This document shows, one piece after another, positions 27,877 to 38,100 of a DNA stretch of 64,000 bases. The stretch lies in contig JAQSYO010000004.1 in NCBI GenBank assembly GCA_029256105.1, forward strand, positions 1-64,000. Reading direction: 5' to 3'. The notes under the pieces were generated by a model. That model worked only from the letters and a program-made list of their open reading frames with translations. It searched no databases and was not told where the DNA came from. Every line of letters starts with the position of its first letter. Position 1 is the first letter of the stretch. The position numbers were made by a program, and so were the translations under genes. This DNA is from Herbinix sp. Its GTDB lineage: Bacteria > Bacillota > Clostridia > Lachnospirales > Lachnospiraceae.

Positions 27877-28150
27877 ATTTTTCCCTCCAAAATACACTTA
27901 ATAGGCTCACGAATAATATAATATCCCTATTCTATCCTTACTTTCCAATACTTACAAGAATTGAAATCTTAATTTATTCTTAAATTATTATGTTTATTTC
28001 TTTTTAATGGGATAACATAAGTATTCTAGAATTTCCATTCATATTTTATATATTTTTGTAAATGCTATCTTTAACAATTAATATATCAATTTCTGTTCGT
28101 TTTATCATGGAATTTATCAGATATACGATATAAAATATTAGGAGGACGTT

Positions 28151-28861
28151 ATGCATATCTTTAAAATTGTAATTTCATCGTTCGCCTCGTTAAGCTCGTT
28201 ATTTATTCTTACGAAACTTATGGGAAATCGCGAAATGTCACAGTTAAGTATGTTTGATTTTATTAGTAGTATCGCGTTAGGTTCTATCGCTGGGGAAATG
28301 GCTGTGATGTCAACCGACAGCATTATTGAGCCCTTTGTTTCAATGATTATATTCACTGTCATGACGATTCTTATTTCATGGGCTACCTGTAAATCTATTT
28401 ACCTACGAAGGTTTTTTGAGGGTCAAGCTATCTTACTTTATCAAAATGGTCAGATTTTTGAGAAAAACTTATTAAAAGCAAAATTGGACGTTGATGAATT
28501 ATTATCCGTATGTCGTATTAGCGGTTATTATGATTTAGAGGAAATTCATACTGTATATCTTGAAACAAATGGTAAGGTCAGTGTACTTCCAGCTGCAAAA
28601 AATCGTCCTGCTTCTCCTTCCGATTTTAATATGGAACCAGCGCAAAGCCTTCCCATGGCCAACGTAATTATTGACGGGAAAATCATGAAGGATAACCTTA
28701 AAAGTACTGGAAAAAATGAAACTTGGGTGGAAAAACAATTACAATCGAATGGTGTTACCGATATGAAAGAAGTTATACTTGCTACCTTCGATGCAACAAA
28801 GGATAAATTAAATATATACAAAAAATTTAATCGTAAGATGTTACGTGATATTTTTGAATAA
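28151..28861 (+). CDS. DUF421 (YetF-like) membrane protein
   Basis: The 236-residue protein has three N-terminal membrane helices and the family hallmark MSQLSMFDFISSIALGSIAG, followed by the DUF421 soluble domain (KLDVDELLSVCRISGYYDLEEI, VIIDGKIMKDNL-like segments). Its function is not established; members are common in spore formers, and some YetF-like proteins are linked to the spore or cell envelope. AGGAGG five nt upstream gives a firm start. It is a single gene between the divergent ABC pair and the M23 peptidase gene. Confidence 0.9.
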   Translation: MHIFKIVISSFASLSSLFILTKLMGNREMSQLSMFDFISSIALGSIAGEMAVMSTDSIIEPFVSMIIFTVMTILISWATCKSIYLRRFFEGQAILLYQNGQIFEKNLLKAKLDVDELLSVCRISGYYDLEEIHTVYLETNGKVSVLPAAKNRPASPSDFNMEPAQSLPMANVIIDGKIMKDNLKSTGKNETWVEKQLQSNGVTDMKEVILATFDATKDKLNIYKKFNRKMLRDIFE

Positions 28862-29003
28862 AAGTTATTACTTTACATGATAAAGCTTTATATGATTAAA
28901 CTTAACATGGAATAAAAAATGAACACTTCAATAAAATGGTTATAGATACAAATTAGAAATCATAAAATGTTACAAGTTTTAAATTCAAGGATGATATTCC
29001 ACT

Positions 29004-30110
29004 ATGATCTCTAAAATAAAAGTAAAGCATATTATTCTTAGTGAATTGATCTTATTAATCATATTCTCCTCTGTTCTAATTAAACAGAATATTGATAAGG
29101 ATACCGCCATTTATGCTTCCATGTATGATGCCGAAAAGGATTATATTAAATGGGTAAATTTTGATATTTCTTCTAAGGCCCTGGAACAAGCTTACAAATA
29201 TGATGTCGCATCCCAGTCTGAGGAGGTCAAGATAAATTGGATTGAAGTACTCGCCTACCTTGGTCATAAATATGGAGGCGATTTTTCAAGATATAAAGAA
29301 AAGGATATGGTCGCATTAGTCGATAAGCTTAAGAAGAAAGAGGAAACTATCAAAACCCTGACGGAGGGAATGAAATATTATGATTATTATTACGACGCAT
29401 ATTCTGCTGTCCTTGGTGGTATGGTCGGAAATTATAAGATAGAGGTTGCTGATGAGACTGCTCCAGGGGGAAAACGTTGGGAGGAAAAATACGGCTTAAA
29501 GGTTTTTCTTCCGTTTGCAAAATATTATCCCTATAGTCATTTTGATGACTTTGGCGTATCTAGAAGCTATGGTTTTAAAAGAAAGCATTTAGGTCATGAT
29601 ATGATGGGGCAGGTCGGAACACCAATCGTTGCCGTTGAGTCAGGATATGTCGAAGCACTTGGTTGGAATCAGTATGGGGGTTGGCGTATTGGGATTAGAA
29701 GCTTTGATAAAAAAAGATATTATTACTATGCACATCTTAGAAAGAATTTCCCCTACAATAAATCCTTGGAGCTTGGCAGTATCGTTCAGGCAGGTGATGT
29801 CATTGGATATCTTGGTAGAACCGGTTACAGCAGTTCCGAGAATGCGAACAATATCCAGACACCTCACCTTCATTTTGGCATGCAACTCATTTTTGATGAA
29901 TCGCAAAAAGAAAGCAATAATGAAATTTGGATAGACTGCTACGATTTAATTCAGTTCTTATTCCGTAATCGTTCTGAGACAGTAAAGGATGTTGAGACAA
30001 AGGAATATCATCGGGTATATCAATACCTGGACCCCATTGCGGAGCATTATATTAATCATAGCATTTATAAATATGAGGATGAGGAATTTGAGATACATAT
30101 TTATGAATAG
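29004..30110 (+). CDS. Membrane-anchored M23 (LytM) family peptidase
   Basis: The 368-residue protein has an N-terminal anchor (about residues 10-28), a helical middle region and an M23 domain at about residues 190-300. The zinc-site motifs are present: HLGHDMMG (H-x3-D), YYYAHL and TPHLHFG (H-x-H). Active LytM enzymes cut peptide cross-links in peptidoglycan. All expected ligands are visible, so activity is plausible. It is not adjacent to sporulation engulfment genes. SD is weak (AAGGA about 13 nt away). It ends before a strong terminator. Confidence 0.88.
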   Translation: MISKIKVKHIILSELILLIIFSSVLIKQNIDKDTAIYASMYDAEKDYIKWVNFDISSKALEQAYKYDVASQSEEVKINWIEVLAYLGHKYGGDFSRYKEKDMVALVDKLKKKEETIKTLTEGMKYYDYYYDAYSAVLGGMVGNYKIEVADETAPGGKRWEEKYGLKVFLPFAKYYPYSHFDDFGVSRSYGFKRKHLGHDMMGQVGTPIVAVESGYVEALGWNQYGGWRIGIRSFDKKRYYYYAHLRKNFPYNKSLELGSIVQAGDVIGYLGRTGYSSSENANNIQTPHLHFGMQLIFDESQKESNNEIWIDCYDLIQFLFRNRSETVKDVETKEYHRVYQYLDPIAEHYINHSIYKYEDEEFEIHIYE

Positions 30111-30134
30111 ATCGGCTCATGAATAGCAAACCAG

Positions 30135-30182
30135 AAAAAATGTAGGAATGAATCCTTTGGAAAATCGTTCCTACATTTTTTT
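30135..30182 (+). terminator. Terminator after the M23 peptidase gene
   Basis: A stem of about 13 bp (AAAAATGTAGGAA/TTCCTACATTTTT) is followed by a T7 run and preceded by an A-run, so it can act in both directions. It separates the peptidase gene from the convergent germination operon. Confidence 0.9.
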
Positions 30183-30313
30183 GTTGTTATTATTTAATAC
30201 AAGGCGTATTGTAATTGTCTCACTAAATTGTGAGTTATTGGAAGAATAAATTCCTAGGAAATTAATGCTACTGTTTACGTGATCTTTAATTCATATTTCA
30301 TTATGTTTTGTCA

Positions 30314-31414
30314 TTAATACTGTTTTTTAATCTTTTTTCTTTTAATAAGGCATAGGAATGCCAAAAATAAAGGAATCACATATTCGAAGATTAGATTAAG
30401 ATTTATTAATAGGACGCGATAAAGATAATTGAATTCAAACTGTGTACTGCTTAAATAATAGGTTAAATAAAAGATAATTACGGTTAGGGGGATAAACAAA
30501 AAATTACATTGCTCAAGATGAAATAACCATTCAAAGCATCTCATTAATAAAATAGCAAAGATGCAAATCGCAACGAAATCCGATAGTACACAGATTAATG
30601 TAACTAGTACCTCAAACCGCTCAAAAATACTAAAGAATGAGATACTTTTCACAGTTATATAAAAAGGAAAGGGTAAATTCGTTGTTAGACTAGTCCCAGA
30701 GATTCCAAACGTGAAGAAGGTAATAATAAAAGCAAGTATGGTAAAGGTTAACACCCCAAACCACAGTTTCCTAATCTGCTGTTTCGTAACTTGTAAACCA
30801 AATTTGTCAGCAAAAAATAATACAATAATTATGTTACCACCTACTGCAATTACGTTTTTTGAAGCCATAATTGTCTCCGGTAAATTGATTGTAGAAACTG
30901 GAAGTAAGTAATCAGTCCTTATTCTAGAAAGCGCACAGACAAATAAAATGGCAAATAAAATAAGTACTGTTCCCAAGGTAAGCTCCGAAAAACGAAAAAT
31001 CGTTTTTATCCCGCGAATTAGAGCATAAAAGACCAGTACAATCATTACTATCATAAAGAAATTGGAGCTGGTATTTGGCATTAAGGTAAATTGTAAGGTC
31101 AAACTATATATCGTTACCTTAGCAGTGATAGCTAACATAATCCAAAGTAAAAATGCCAAAATAATAACTTTTGCCAAAAATTTACCGATTAATTGTACCA
31201 TAATTTCATATATGTTTAATCCTGGGAAGGAACGAATCAAAAATATTATAATGGCAGTTAGTGGTACGGTTGCAATAACAGACCATAATGGGCTAAGGTA
31301 TCCGCTTCTACCGGCTTCACTCGCTAAAGCCTCCGGCACTTGTCGTAGAATCGTTGATATCGAGATAAACAGGTACATAAATGTAATTTGCCGAAGCGTC
31401 ACTTCTCTATTCAA
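30314..31414 (-). CDS. Spore germinant receptor B subunit (GerAB/KB family)
   Basis: The protein (about 366 residues) has ten membrane helices and belongs to the GerAB endospore germination/APC superfamily. This subunit is thought to hold the germinant-binding pocket in the spore inner membrane. Conserved features include the N-terminal REVTLRQITFMYLFIS segment and helix 1 loop SEAGRSGYLSPLW. The start is likely TTG at 31414 (GAGG 8 nt upstream); GTG at 31423 is possible. It is the last gene of the ger operon. The 30183-30313 spacer to the terminator is AT-rich. Confidence 0.9.
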   Translation of the reverse strand: MNREVTLRQITFMYLFISISTILRQVPEALASEAGRSGYLSPLWSVIATVPLTAIIIFLIRSFPGLNIYEIMVQLIGKFLAKVIILAFLLWIMLAITAKVTIYSLTLQFTLMPNTSSNFFMIVMIVLVFYALIRGIKTIFRFSELTLGTVLILFAILFVCALSRIRTDYLLPVSTINLPETIMASKNVIAVGGNIIIVLFFADKFGLQVTKQQIRKLWFGVLTFTILAFIITFFTFGISGTSLTTNLPFPFYITVKSISFFSIFERFEVLVTLICVLSDFVAICIFAILLMRCFEWLFHLEQCNFLFIPLTVIIFYLTYYLSSTQFEFNYLYRVLLINLNLIFEYVIPLFLAFLCLIKRKKIKKQY

Positions 31415-31424
31415 CTGAGTCACC

Positions 31425-31613
31425 TCATTTCATGTATTTTTCCATAAGCAATGAAATACTTGGTAAATATGGGTTAATTAGATAGATAACCCCCAATCCA
31501 ACTCCTATAATCGAGAGAAGTAAATATAAAACCATATTTCTCTTTGCCTTTAATAACTTATCCTTTTGCTTTATTAATGTGTAAATGATAGTCATAGAAA
31601 AAACATATATCAT
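31425..31613 (-). CDS. Small two-helix protein of the ger operon (GerD-subunit-like)
   Basis: The 62-residue protein has a first hydrophobic segment (about residues 2-13), a basic turn (KQKDKLLKAKR) and a second helix (about residues 28-45). Small proteins of this size and topology, called D subunits, are encoded in some Bacillus ger operons and modulate germination. The assignment rests on size, topology and operon position, not on a recognised motif. AGAGG seven nt before the ATG at 31613 sets the start, 4 bp past the gerC stop. Confidence 0.7.
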   Translation of the reverse strand: MIYVFSMTIIYTLIKQKDKLLKAKRNMVLYLLLSIIGVGLGVIYLINPYLPSISLLMEKYMK

Positions 31614-31617
31614 GCTG

Positions 31618-32721
31618 TTACCTCTCATTTCCTAAGATAAATGACTTCGTTATTTGTGACCTGAGTTCATATACATACTTAATATTTGATATTTGATTAT
31701 CCCAATCCCCTTCAATACCCTTCCAATCTCCAAAGTTCTGATTCTCAACCAGTCGTGCCAGATGTAGAATATCTAAACCATTCGCAATCGAATAATTAAC
31801 AGGCTTTTCAAGAATGGACCTAATATATTCATTCTGCTCCTTCGTAAGTCGAAGCAGCTCCTCCTGAGAGAAAATATCCGCTTTGGTAATAACCTCTTTT
31901 ATCATCGTTTCAAAATCCACTTTTATAGTAACTGTAATTATATTATTCTTTAGATCTGCTTTTAATTTTGTCTTAGTATAAGAAACATATAATCCCACTT
32001 CATCCTTAAGATAAATCGGATAACTCCTCATAATGTTGCGTATAAAATTAACTCCATTTGAAGTGTCCTGATCGAGATAATCCTTTAATTTCAGATCATC
32101 AAAAACAGCATATCCATTAATTAGGTACCCGGATTCTGTTGCAATCAAGTATGGGATCAGAACACTGGAATAGGTTTGTTTCATGTCATTTAGTACATTT
32201 ACAAACGTATTATCATTTCTTGTTAATACATCCTGTTGTTTTTGCTCAATTGCTTCTAAATCGGTATGAATGATTTGTTTATTCTTAATTCCCTCTTTTA
32301 TAAAATCAGCCGCAGACTTGTTTTTAATGATATAAATCAAGGATTCCATCTTTATCGTCTCGTCCCTGGAAAGAAAATCAAGACACTGATCAAGCCCATG
32401 CTTTGCTGCTTCGTCTCCAATTAGGAAGGAACCGGTTTGAGCTAGTGTTATTGCCTTTTTATCCTTTGACTTTAAATCCTCCAATGCCTCATATGCGGAT
32501 TTGCCCTTTCCTTTTGCGACATCCTCTTGACCGGAACCGGCACCTTTCTCCGGATCTGCTCCGCCTCCAATGCTGTAAAGTGCACTTAAGATGTATTCCC
32601 CGTCCGAATAATCAATTCCCATCACAAGAACAAGATTAATTTCATCAATCTCTTCTCGGTTCATATCATGGGTACAGCCGCATAATAAAATAGGTATTAA
32701 TAAAAATACTAATTTTTTCAT
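31618..32721 (-). CDS. Spore germinant receptor C subunit, Ger(x)C lipoprotein
   Basis: The 367-residue lipoprotein has lipobox LLCGC (Cys16) and the conserved N-terminal REEIDEINLVLVMGIDYSDG segment of the Ger(x)C family. It forms the external domains of the germinant receptor, on the outer face of the spore inner membrane. All expected Ger(x)C regions appear to be present, including the ANGLDILHLARLVE segment near the C-terminus. A GGGAG about 11 nt upstream supports the ATG. It lies 18 bp after the gerA-subunit stop. Confidence 0.92.
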   Translation of the reverse strand: MKKLVFLLIPILLCGCTHDMNREEIDEINLVLVMGIDYSDGEYILSALYSIGGGADPEKGAGSGQEDVAKGKGKSAYEALEDLKSKDKKAITLAQTGSFLIGDEAAKHGLDQCLDFLSRDETIKMESLIYIIKNKSAADFIKEGIKNKQIIHTDLEAIEQKQQDVLTRNDNTFVNVLNDMKQTYSSVLIPYLIATESGYLINGYAVFDDLKLKDYLDQDTSNGVNFIRNIMRSYPIYLKDEVGLYVSYTKTKLKADLKNNIITVTIKVDFETMIKEVITKADIFSQEELLRLTKEQNEYIRSILEKPVNYSIANGLDILHLARLVENQNFGDWKGIEGDWDNQISNIKYVYELRSQITKSFILGNER

Positions 32722-32739
32722 ATATAGCAGATCTCCCTA

Positions 32740-34194
32740 TTATTTTTGTTTGATACGGTTTTCAGGAACAATTTTTTGCGGACGTTTTGTAAAGTACTTG
32801 ATTGGAAACCGGAATAAGGTATCCTTATTGTTGCTTTCATCCACATCGACAAAGGGTGACATATAGGCAACACCATAGTTATCAAGGCTGCATAAATGGG
32901 TAATTAATATAATTAGACCAACAGCCATACCAAAGAAACCGCCGACAGCTGCCATCAGTGCAAATACAAATCGAATTACCCGGATGCCACTGCTCAAATC
33001 TTGATTTGGCATAATAAAGCCTGCTATACCAGCCAAAGCCACAACTACAACCACCAATGGGGAAACAATACTAGCACTAACGGCAGCCTGTCCAACGACT
33101 AACCCTCCTAGTATTGACATTGCCGTACCAACAACTTTAGGTAACCGCAAGCCTGCCTCAATCAATATTTCAAAGGCAATTAATAATCCCAACACCTCAG
33201 TCGAGGACGAAAAAGGCACATTTTGCTTCGCCGCCTGCGTTGATAATGCCAATTGTACTGGTAACATCTGATTTTGATACGTAGTTGCCGCAATATAAAA
33301 AGCCGGTAAAAATAAAGTTATAATCATGGCGATGTAACGTATCATCCTTAAAGAGGAACCAACGAAGAAATGATTGGCATAATCCTCCGGCGATTGCATC
33401 AACATTGGTAACTGGCAAGGTATCAAATATACAAAAGGCATTCCATCCACTACCAAGGCGATTCTTCCATCTGTTAAATTAGCCGAAATACGGTCCGGCC
33501 GCTGTGTATACATGATTTGTGGAAAGATACTTTTTTTATTCTCAACAAGATATTCTTCAATAAATGCCGGTGTTGAAATATTGTCGATATTAATATTTTT
33601 TATGATTTCTCTTATTTTATTAACTGTTTCCATATTCACAATATTACTGATATAACACAACGTCATATCGGTTTTTGACAATTTTCCTGCACTTAAGCTT
33701 TCCATCACCAGATACTCCGTTCGGACACGCCTACGAATGAGTGCGGTATTAATTCTCATTACTTCGATAAATGCATCCTTTGCTCCCTTGATAACCCCTT
33801 CCTCTGTAGGTTCCGATATGGAGCGCTTTTCGAACATTCTTATGTCATAGACAATTGCCTTTTTTTCTGTATCAAACAAGAAAGCAACCATTCCACTTAG
33901 TACATATTTCATTAATAGGTTATAATCCGTTTCCTCTTTCGTAAATACATGGTAAGCGCCGCCGCCCAAGAGGTAATCCATCACTGCTCGTTCTGTCATG
34001 CATTCCTTAATAAACTGGTCCGTAGTTAACGATTGTAGTATAGCTTCATCCACCAAACCGGAATTAATAAGACCATCCACACAGAAAATATGAAATGTGA
34101 TATTGTTCTGATTTATCTTAATTGGCCGTACTAATACATCACCGCTTTTTGAGAAGAATTCCTTTATACTTTGAGAATTAATGATCTGCTCCAT
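32740..34194 (-). CDS. Spore germinant receptor A subunit (GerAA/KA family)
   Basis: The 484-residue protein has an N-terminal hydrophilic domain (about residues 1-240) with KFISEYLVEN-like and TQRPDRISANLTDGRIALVVDGMPF segments typical of GerAA, followed by five or six membrane helices (about 290-440) including PAFYIAATTYQNQMLP and a long GLVVGQAAVSASIVSPL stretch. It is the first gene of the operon and the multimeric A subunit of the receptor. GGAAG three nt before the ATG is close but acceptable. No forespore promoter could be assigned with confidence. Confidence 0.94.
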   Translation of the reverse strand: MEQIINSQSIKEFFSKSGDVLVRPIKINQNNITFHIFCVDGLINSGLVDEAILQSLTTDQFIKECMTERAVMDYLLGGGAYHVFTKEETDYNLLMKYVLSGMVAFLFDTEKKAIVYDIRMFEKRSISEPTEEGVIKGAKDAFIEVMRINTALIRRRVRTEYLVMESLSAGKLSKTDMTLCYISNIVNMETVNKIREIIKNINIDNISTPAFIEEYLVENKKSIFPQIMYTQRPDRISANLTDGRIALVVDGMPFVYLIPCQLPMLMQSPEDYANHFFVGSSLRMIRYIAMIITLFLPAFYIAATTYQNQMLPVQLALSTQAAKQNVPFSSSTEVLGLLIAFEILIEAGLRLPKVVGTAMSILGGLVVGQAAVSASIVSPLVVVVVALAGIAGFIMPNQDLSSGIRVIRFVFALMAAVGGFFGMAVGLIILITHLCSLDNYGVAYMSPFVDVDESNNKDTLFRFPIKYFTKRPQKIVPENRIKQK

Positions 34195-34537
34195 ATGCTT
34201 CCTTCTTTCTTAATGGATTATCATTTTAATATTCTCTCAAATAATACATTCTTTATTCATAAAAGTAATGTTTTCCTCTCAAACCAATTATTTTTGAGCA
34301 TTAAAAAAAGGCCACCCCTTGCAGCCACGCAACAATGCCCTAATTTGAATTTAAGTCTCATTAGTATTGGTACGGCTCTATGGAAACAGCCTATTTTTAA
34401 GTCATTTGTTATGTAGTCATAATCTTACGTTCATGATTTATTCATGATTTATATACTTTTATTACGTAAGTTGGTATTTTGAACTGTCTTAAAGGTATGC
34501 CTTCCTTCTTTCGGGTAACAATCACTTGTGATTGATA
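34195..34537. other. Upstream region of the ger operon, no gene
   Basis: This 343-bp gap holds the promoter region of the germination operon on its left. A C/A-rich island (about 34303-34340, AAAAAAAGG CCACCCC) reads on the minus strand as a G-rich segment followed by seven T, but I found no convincing stem. I see no other structure. Confidence 0.4.
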
Positions 34538-34801
34538 TTAATCCTGAAAATAATCTTCAGCAATATCTTTAATATGTACAGGAAATACTTTTCCTCTTGC
34601 CATTCGGTGAAGGAATGCTTCTGCTTCTCCTTCATCATCTGTCATATCTTCTAAAAGGCAATAATTATTTGTATTTTCTTTGTTTACGCCTTCCTTATAA
34701 CATTCCAGACTATAGAGAGCATTTTTAAAAATAAGATTATAAACTACTTCAATGTTTTCTGTTTTAATTGTTTTCGTGTTTGACCTTAGCTGTTCTATCA
34801 T
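34538..34801 (-). CDS. Small hypothetical protein (DUF6514-like)
   Basis: This 87-residue protein has no signal or membrane helix. Its C-terminal half is acidic then conserved-looking (LLEDMTDDEGEAEAF, ARGKVFPVHIKDIAEDYF), which I associate with a small clostridial family of unknown function, possibly DUF6514. GGGGTGG eight nt before the ATG supports translation. It stands alone, in the same direction as the germination operon and 343 bp ahead of it, so a link to sporulation is possible but not shown. Confidence 0.65.
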   Translation of the reverse strand: MIEQLRSNTKTIKTENIEVVYNLIFKNALYSLECYKEGVNKENTNNYCLLEDMTDDEGEAEAFLHRMARGKVFPVHIKDIAEDYFQD

Positions 34802-35065
34802 GCAACGCCACCCCTCTTCATAGTATTATGAAAACGACCACATAGAATTGATTTCTATTGACATGATAATTATATCACAAAAAAGTTCAATCTCGTAGTA
34901 GGTATTATCGCAAAATTCGATGTAAATAATAGTATCAATGGCTGATTATACCAAAGATACAGGATAATTCAGGCGCTGCTCACTAAACCTGCCAAAGATA
35001 CCAAAAGTATGTGTTAATAAACAGATTACAACATTTTACATAAGTGTATTTTATCACTAAAAATA
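34802..35065. other. Intergenic region, no gene
   Basis: AT-rich sequence between the small gene's start and the PFOR terminator. The 10-bp word CCAAAGATAC occurs twice (about 34948 and 34992). Promoter elements for the small gene probably lie near 34850-34900 but none is unambiguous. Confidence 0.35.
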
Positions 35066-35114
35066 CTTCGCAGCCTAATGTCCACAAGTATTTTGTGCGC
35101 ATAAGGCTGCGAAG
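35066..35114 (-). terminator. Terminator of the PFOR operon
   Basis: CTTCGCAGCCT/AGGCTGCGAAG is an 11-bp perfect GC-rich stem, 15 bp after the nifJ stop, followed on the minus strand by TATTTTT. Confidence 0.92.
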
Positions 35115-35128
35115 CTTGAGTGTAACTA

Positions 35129-38100
35129 TTATATTGTCGTTGAAGCAGTACCTATTTCAAGTGGTTCTGCCTGTGACATTTGTTTATAAATTGCATAACG
35201 TTCTTTAGATAATTGCTCTGCTTGAAGGAATAACTTCTCTGCTTGATCCGGAAATGCTTTTTCGAGTGAACTATAACGTACTTGCCCCATGATGAATTCA
35301 CGGAAGCTTTCTGTTGGCTCTTTAGAATCAAGTATAAATGGATTCTTTCCTTCCCCTTTTAATTCCGGATTATACCGATATAGATGCCAATAACCGGCCT
35401 GCACCGCCTTCTTGATTGTCGCCATACTTCTTCCCATACCTTCCTTCATACCATGATTAATACATGGTGCATAGGCAATTATGATTGAGGGGCCATGATG
35501 CTCTTCTGCCTCTCTTAGTGCTTTAATCAATTGAGTATTGTCCGCATTGATACCAACCTGTGCAACATATACATTACCATAGGTCATCATCATTCGACCA
35601 AGATCCTTCTTCCCTTGCTTCTTACCGGAGGCTGCGAATTTTGCAATAGCTGCGGTTGGTGTGGATTTTGAAGCTTGACCACCGGTATTCGAATATACTT
35701 CGGTATCAAATACTAGAACATTTATATCCTCTCCGGATGCCATTACATGATCAAGTCCGCCGTAGCCGATGTCATAAGCCCATCCGTCTCCTCCGACTAG
35801 CCAAATAGAACGTTTCGTCAGATAATCTCTGTTTTGATTAATTTCATTTACTAATTGTACTACTTCTACATCTGTAGAAATAAAATGTTCCAGAACATCG
35901 ATGACTTTTTTACTGGCTTCCTCGGAGGCTTTTCCATCCTCTTTATAATGCAACCAATCATGGAACGCTTCCTTCACTCGTTCTTCTACATTCATATCAT
36001 TGAGTAATCTCATATTTTGTTCTAACTTATTTCGAAGCTGTTTTACTGCTAGATACATACCAAAGCCAAATTCTGCATTATCCTCAAATAAGGAATTCGC
36101 CCAGGAGGGACCTTTCCCTTCTCTATTCGTTGTGTAGGCAGTACTAGGTGCTGATGCTGCCCAGATGGAGGAACAACCTGTTGCATTCGCAATCATCATC
36201 CGTTCGCCAAACAATTGCGTAACCAGCTTAATATAGGGTGTCTCACCACAACCAGCACAAGCACCGGAGAACTCGATTAAAGGTGCCTTGAACTGACTGT
36301 CTTTAAATGCTGCACCGTAAGCGAGATTCTCTTTAAAACTTATACCTTCCATTGCAAATTGCCAGTTCGTTATTTGTGTAGATAGCTGTGTTCCGATTGG
36401 TTGCATAATTAAAGCCTTTCCTTTGGCTGGGCAAATATCAGCGCAGTTACCGCAGCCAGTACAATCCATCGGGCTTATTTGTATTTTATAATTATATCCT
36501 TCATAATTCTTACCGGTAGCTTTCTTTGTTACAAAGCTTTCCGGTGCCTTTTTTAATTCCTCATCGTCCAATAAAAACGGGCGGATAACGGCATGCGGAC
36601 AGACATATGCACATTGATTACATTGAATGCATCGCTCTTCAATCCATTCCGGAACATTGACTGCAATTCCACGCTTCTCGTATGCTGTTGTACCAGAGGG
36701 GAAGGTTCCATCTTCTCTACCCGAAAAAGCACTAACCGGTAGATCTCCACCTTTTAATTCTGACATTGGGCGCATTATTTTTCGTATGAATTCTGGCTCT
36801 TCTACATCTGTCGAATTCTCTGCATCGCAATTCTTCCATTCCTTTGGTACTTTGACCTTCTTAATTGATTTAATACCTTGATCAACGGCATCCTGATTCA
36901 TTTTTACGATTTTCTCACCTTTTTTGCCGTACATCTTGTAGATACCTGCTTTTAATTCTGTAATAAAAACATTTTCCGGTAAAACCTCGGTCAATTTAAA
37001 GAATGCACCCTGCATTACCATATTAATGCGATTACCCAATCCTATTTCTTCTGCGATACCAACTGCATTGATGGTATAGAACTTTACTTCTTTTTCGGCG
37101 ATTTGCTTCTTCATAATCCCTGGCAGGTTTTGATCCAACTCATCATCGGTCCACTTCGTGTTTAATACGAACGTCCCCCCACGCTTAATACTTTGAAGAA
37201 GATCATACTTATTTACATACGATTGATTGTGGCAAGCAACATAATCGGCATGGGATACCAGATAAGTTGATCTTATAGCATCCTCGCCAAACCGTAGGTG
37301 GGATACCGTTAATCCACCGGATTTTTTCGAATCATAATCAAAATATGCCTGAACATTCAAATCTGAATGTTCACCGATTATTTTGATTGCCTGTTTATTC
37401 GCGCCTACCGTTCCATCCGAACCAAGACCCCAGATCTGACAGGATATCATACCCTCAGGCTCTGCCTTAATCTCCTTTACCGGAGCCAATGAGGTCTTTG
37501 TCACATCATCATCAATACCGATGGTAAAGAAATTCTTAGGATTGTCCTGCTTTAGATTATTATAAACTGCTGCAATATGGCTTGGATTGGTATCCTTCGA
37601 GCCCAAACCATAACGGCCACCAATAATAACCGGCGCTTTTGCATTACCACTGAAGCAGGAGCAAACATCCAAATAGAGTGGTTCCCCTACTGCTCCCGGC
37701 TCTTTTGTTCTATCCAAAACAGCAATTTTCTTCACAGATTTTGGCATGCTACGCATAAAATGATCCATGGAGAAGGGACGATACAGATGTACCTTTATGA
37801 GACCGTATTTCTCTCCTAAATTATTAAAATAATCAATGGTCTGTTCGATAGCCTGTGTTACAGAACCCATAGCAATAATCACATATTCAGCATCCACAGC
37901 GCCATAGTAATTAAACAATTCGTAAGTTCTACCTGTGTATTCACCCATTTTCTTCATATATTCTTCTACCACCGGAACAATGTCCAGATAGAATTGGTTT
38001 GACGCTTCTCTACCCTGAAAATAAATATCTGAGTTTTGTGCTGTTCCACGGATCACTGGATGATTTGGGGAAAGAGCTCGGTTTCTAAACTCTTTCACCG

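Noticed and set aside
34303-34345. Terminator-like T-run upstream of the ger operon
   Set aside because: Seven T follow a G-rich stretch on the minus strand, but no complementary arm forms a stable stem.
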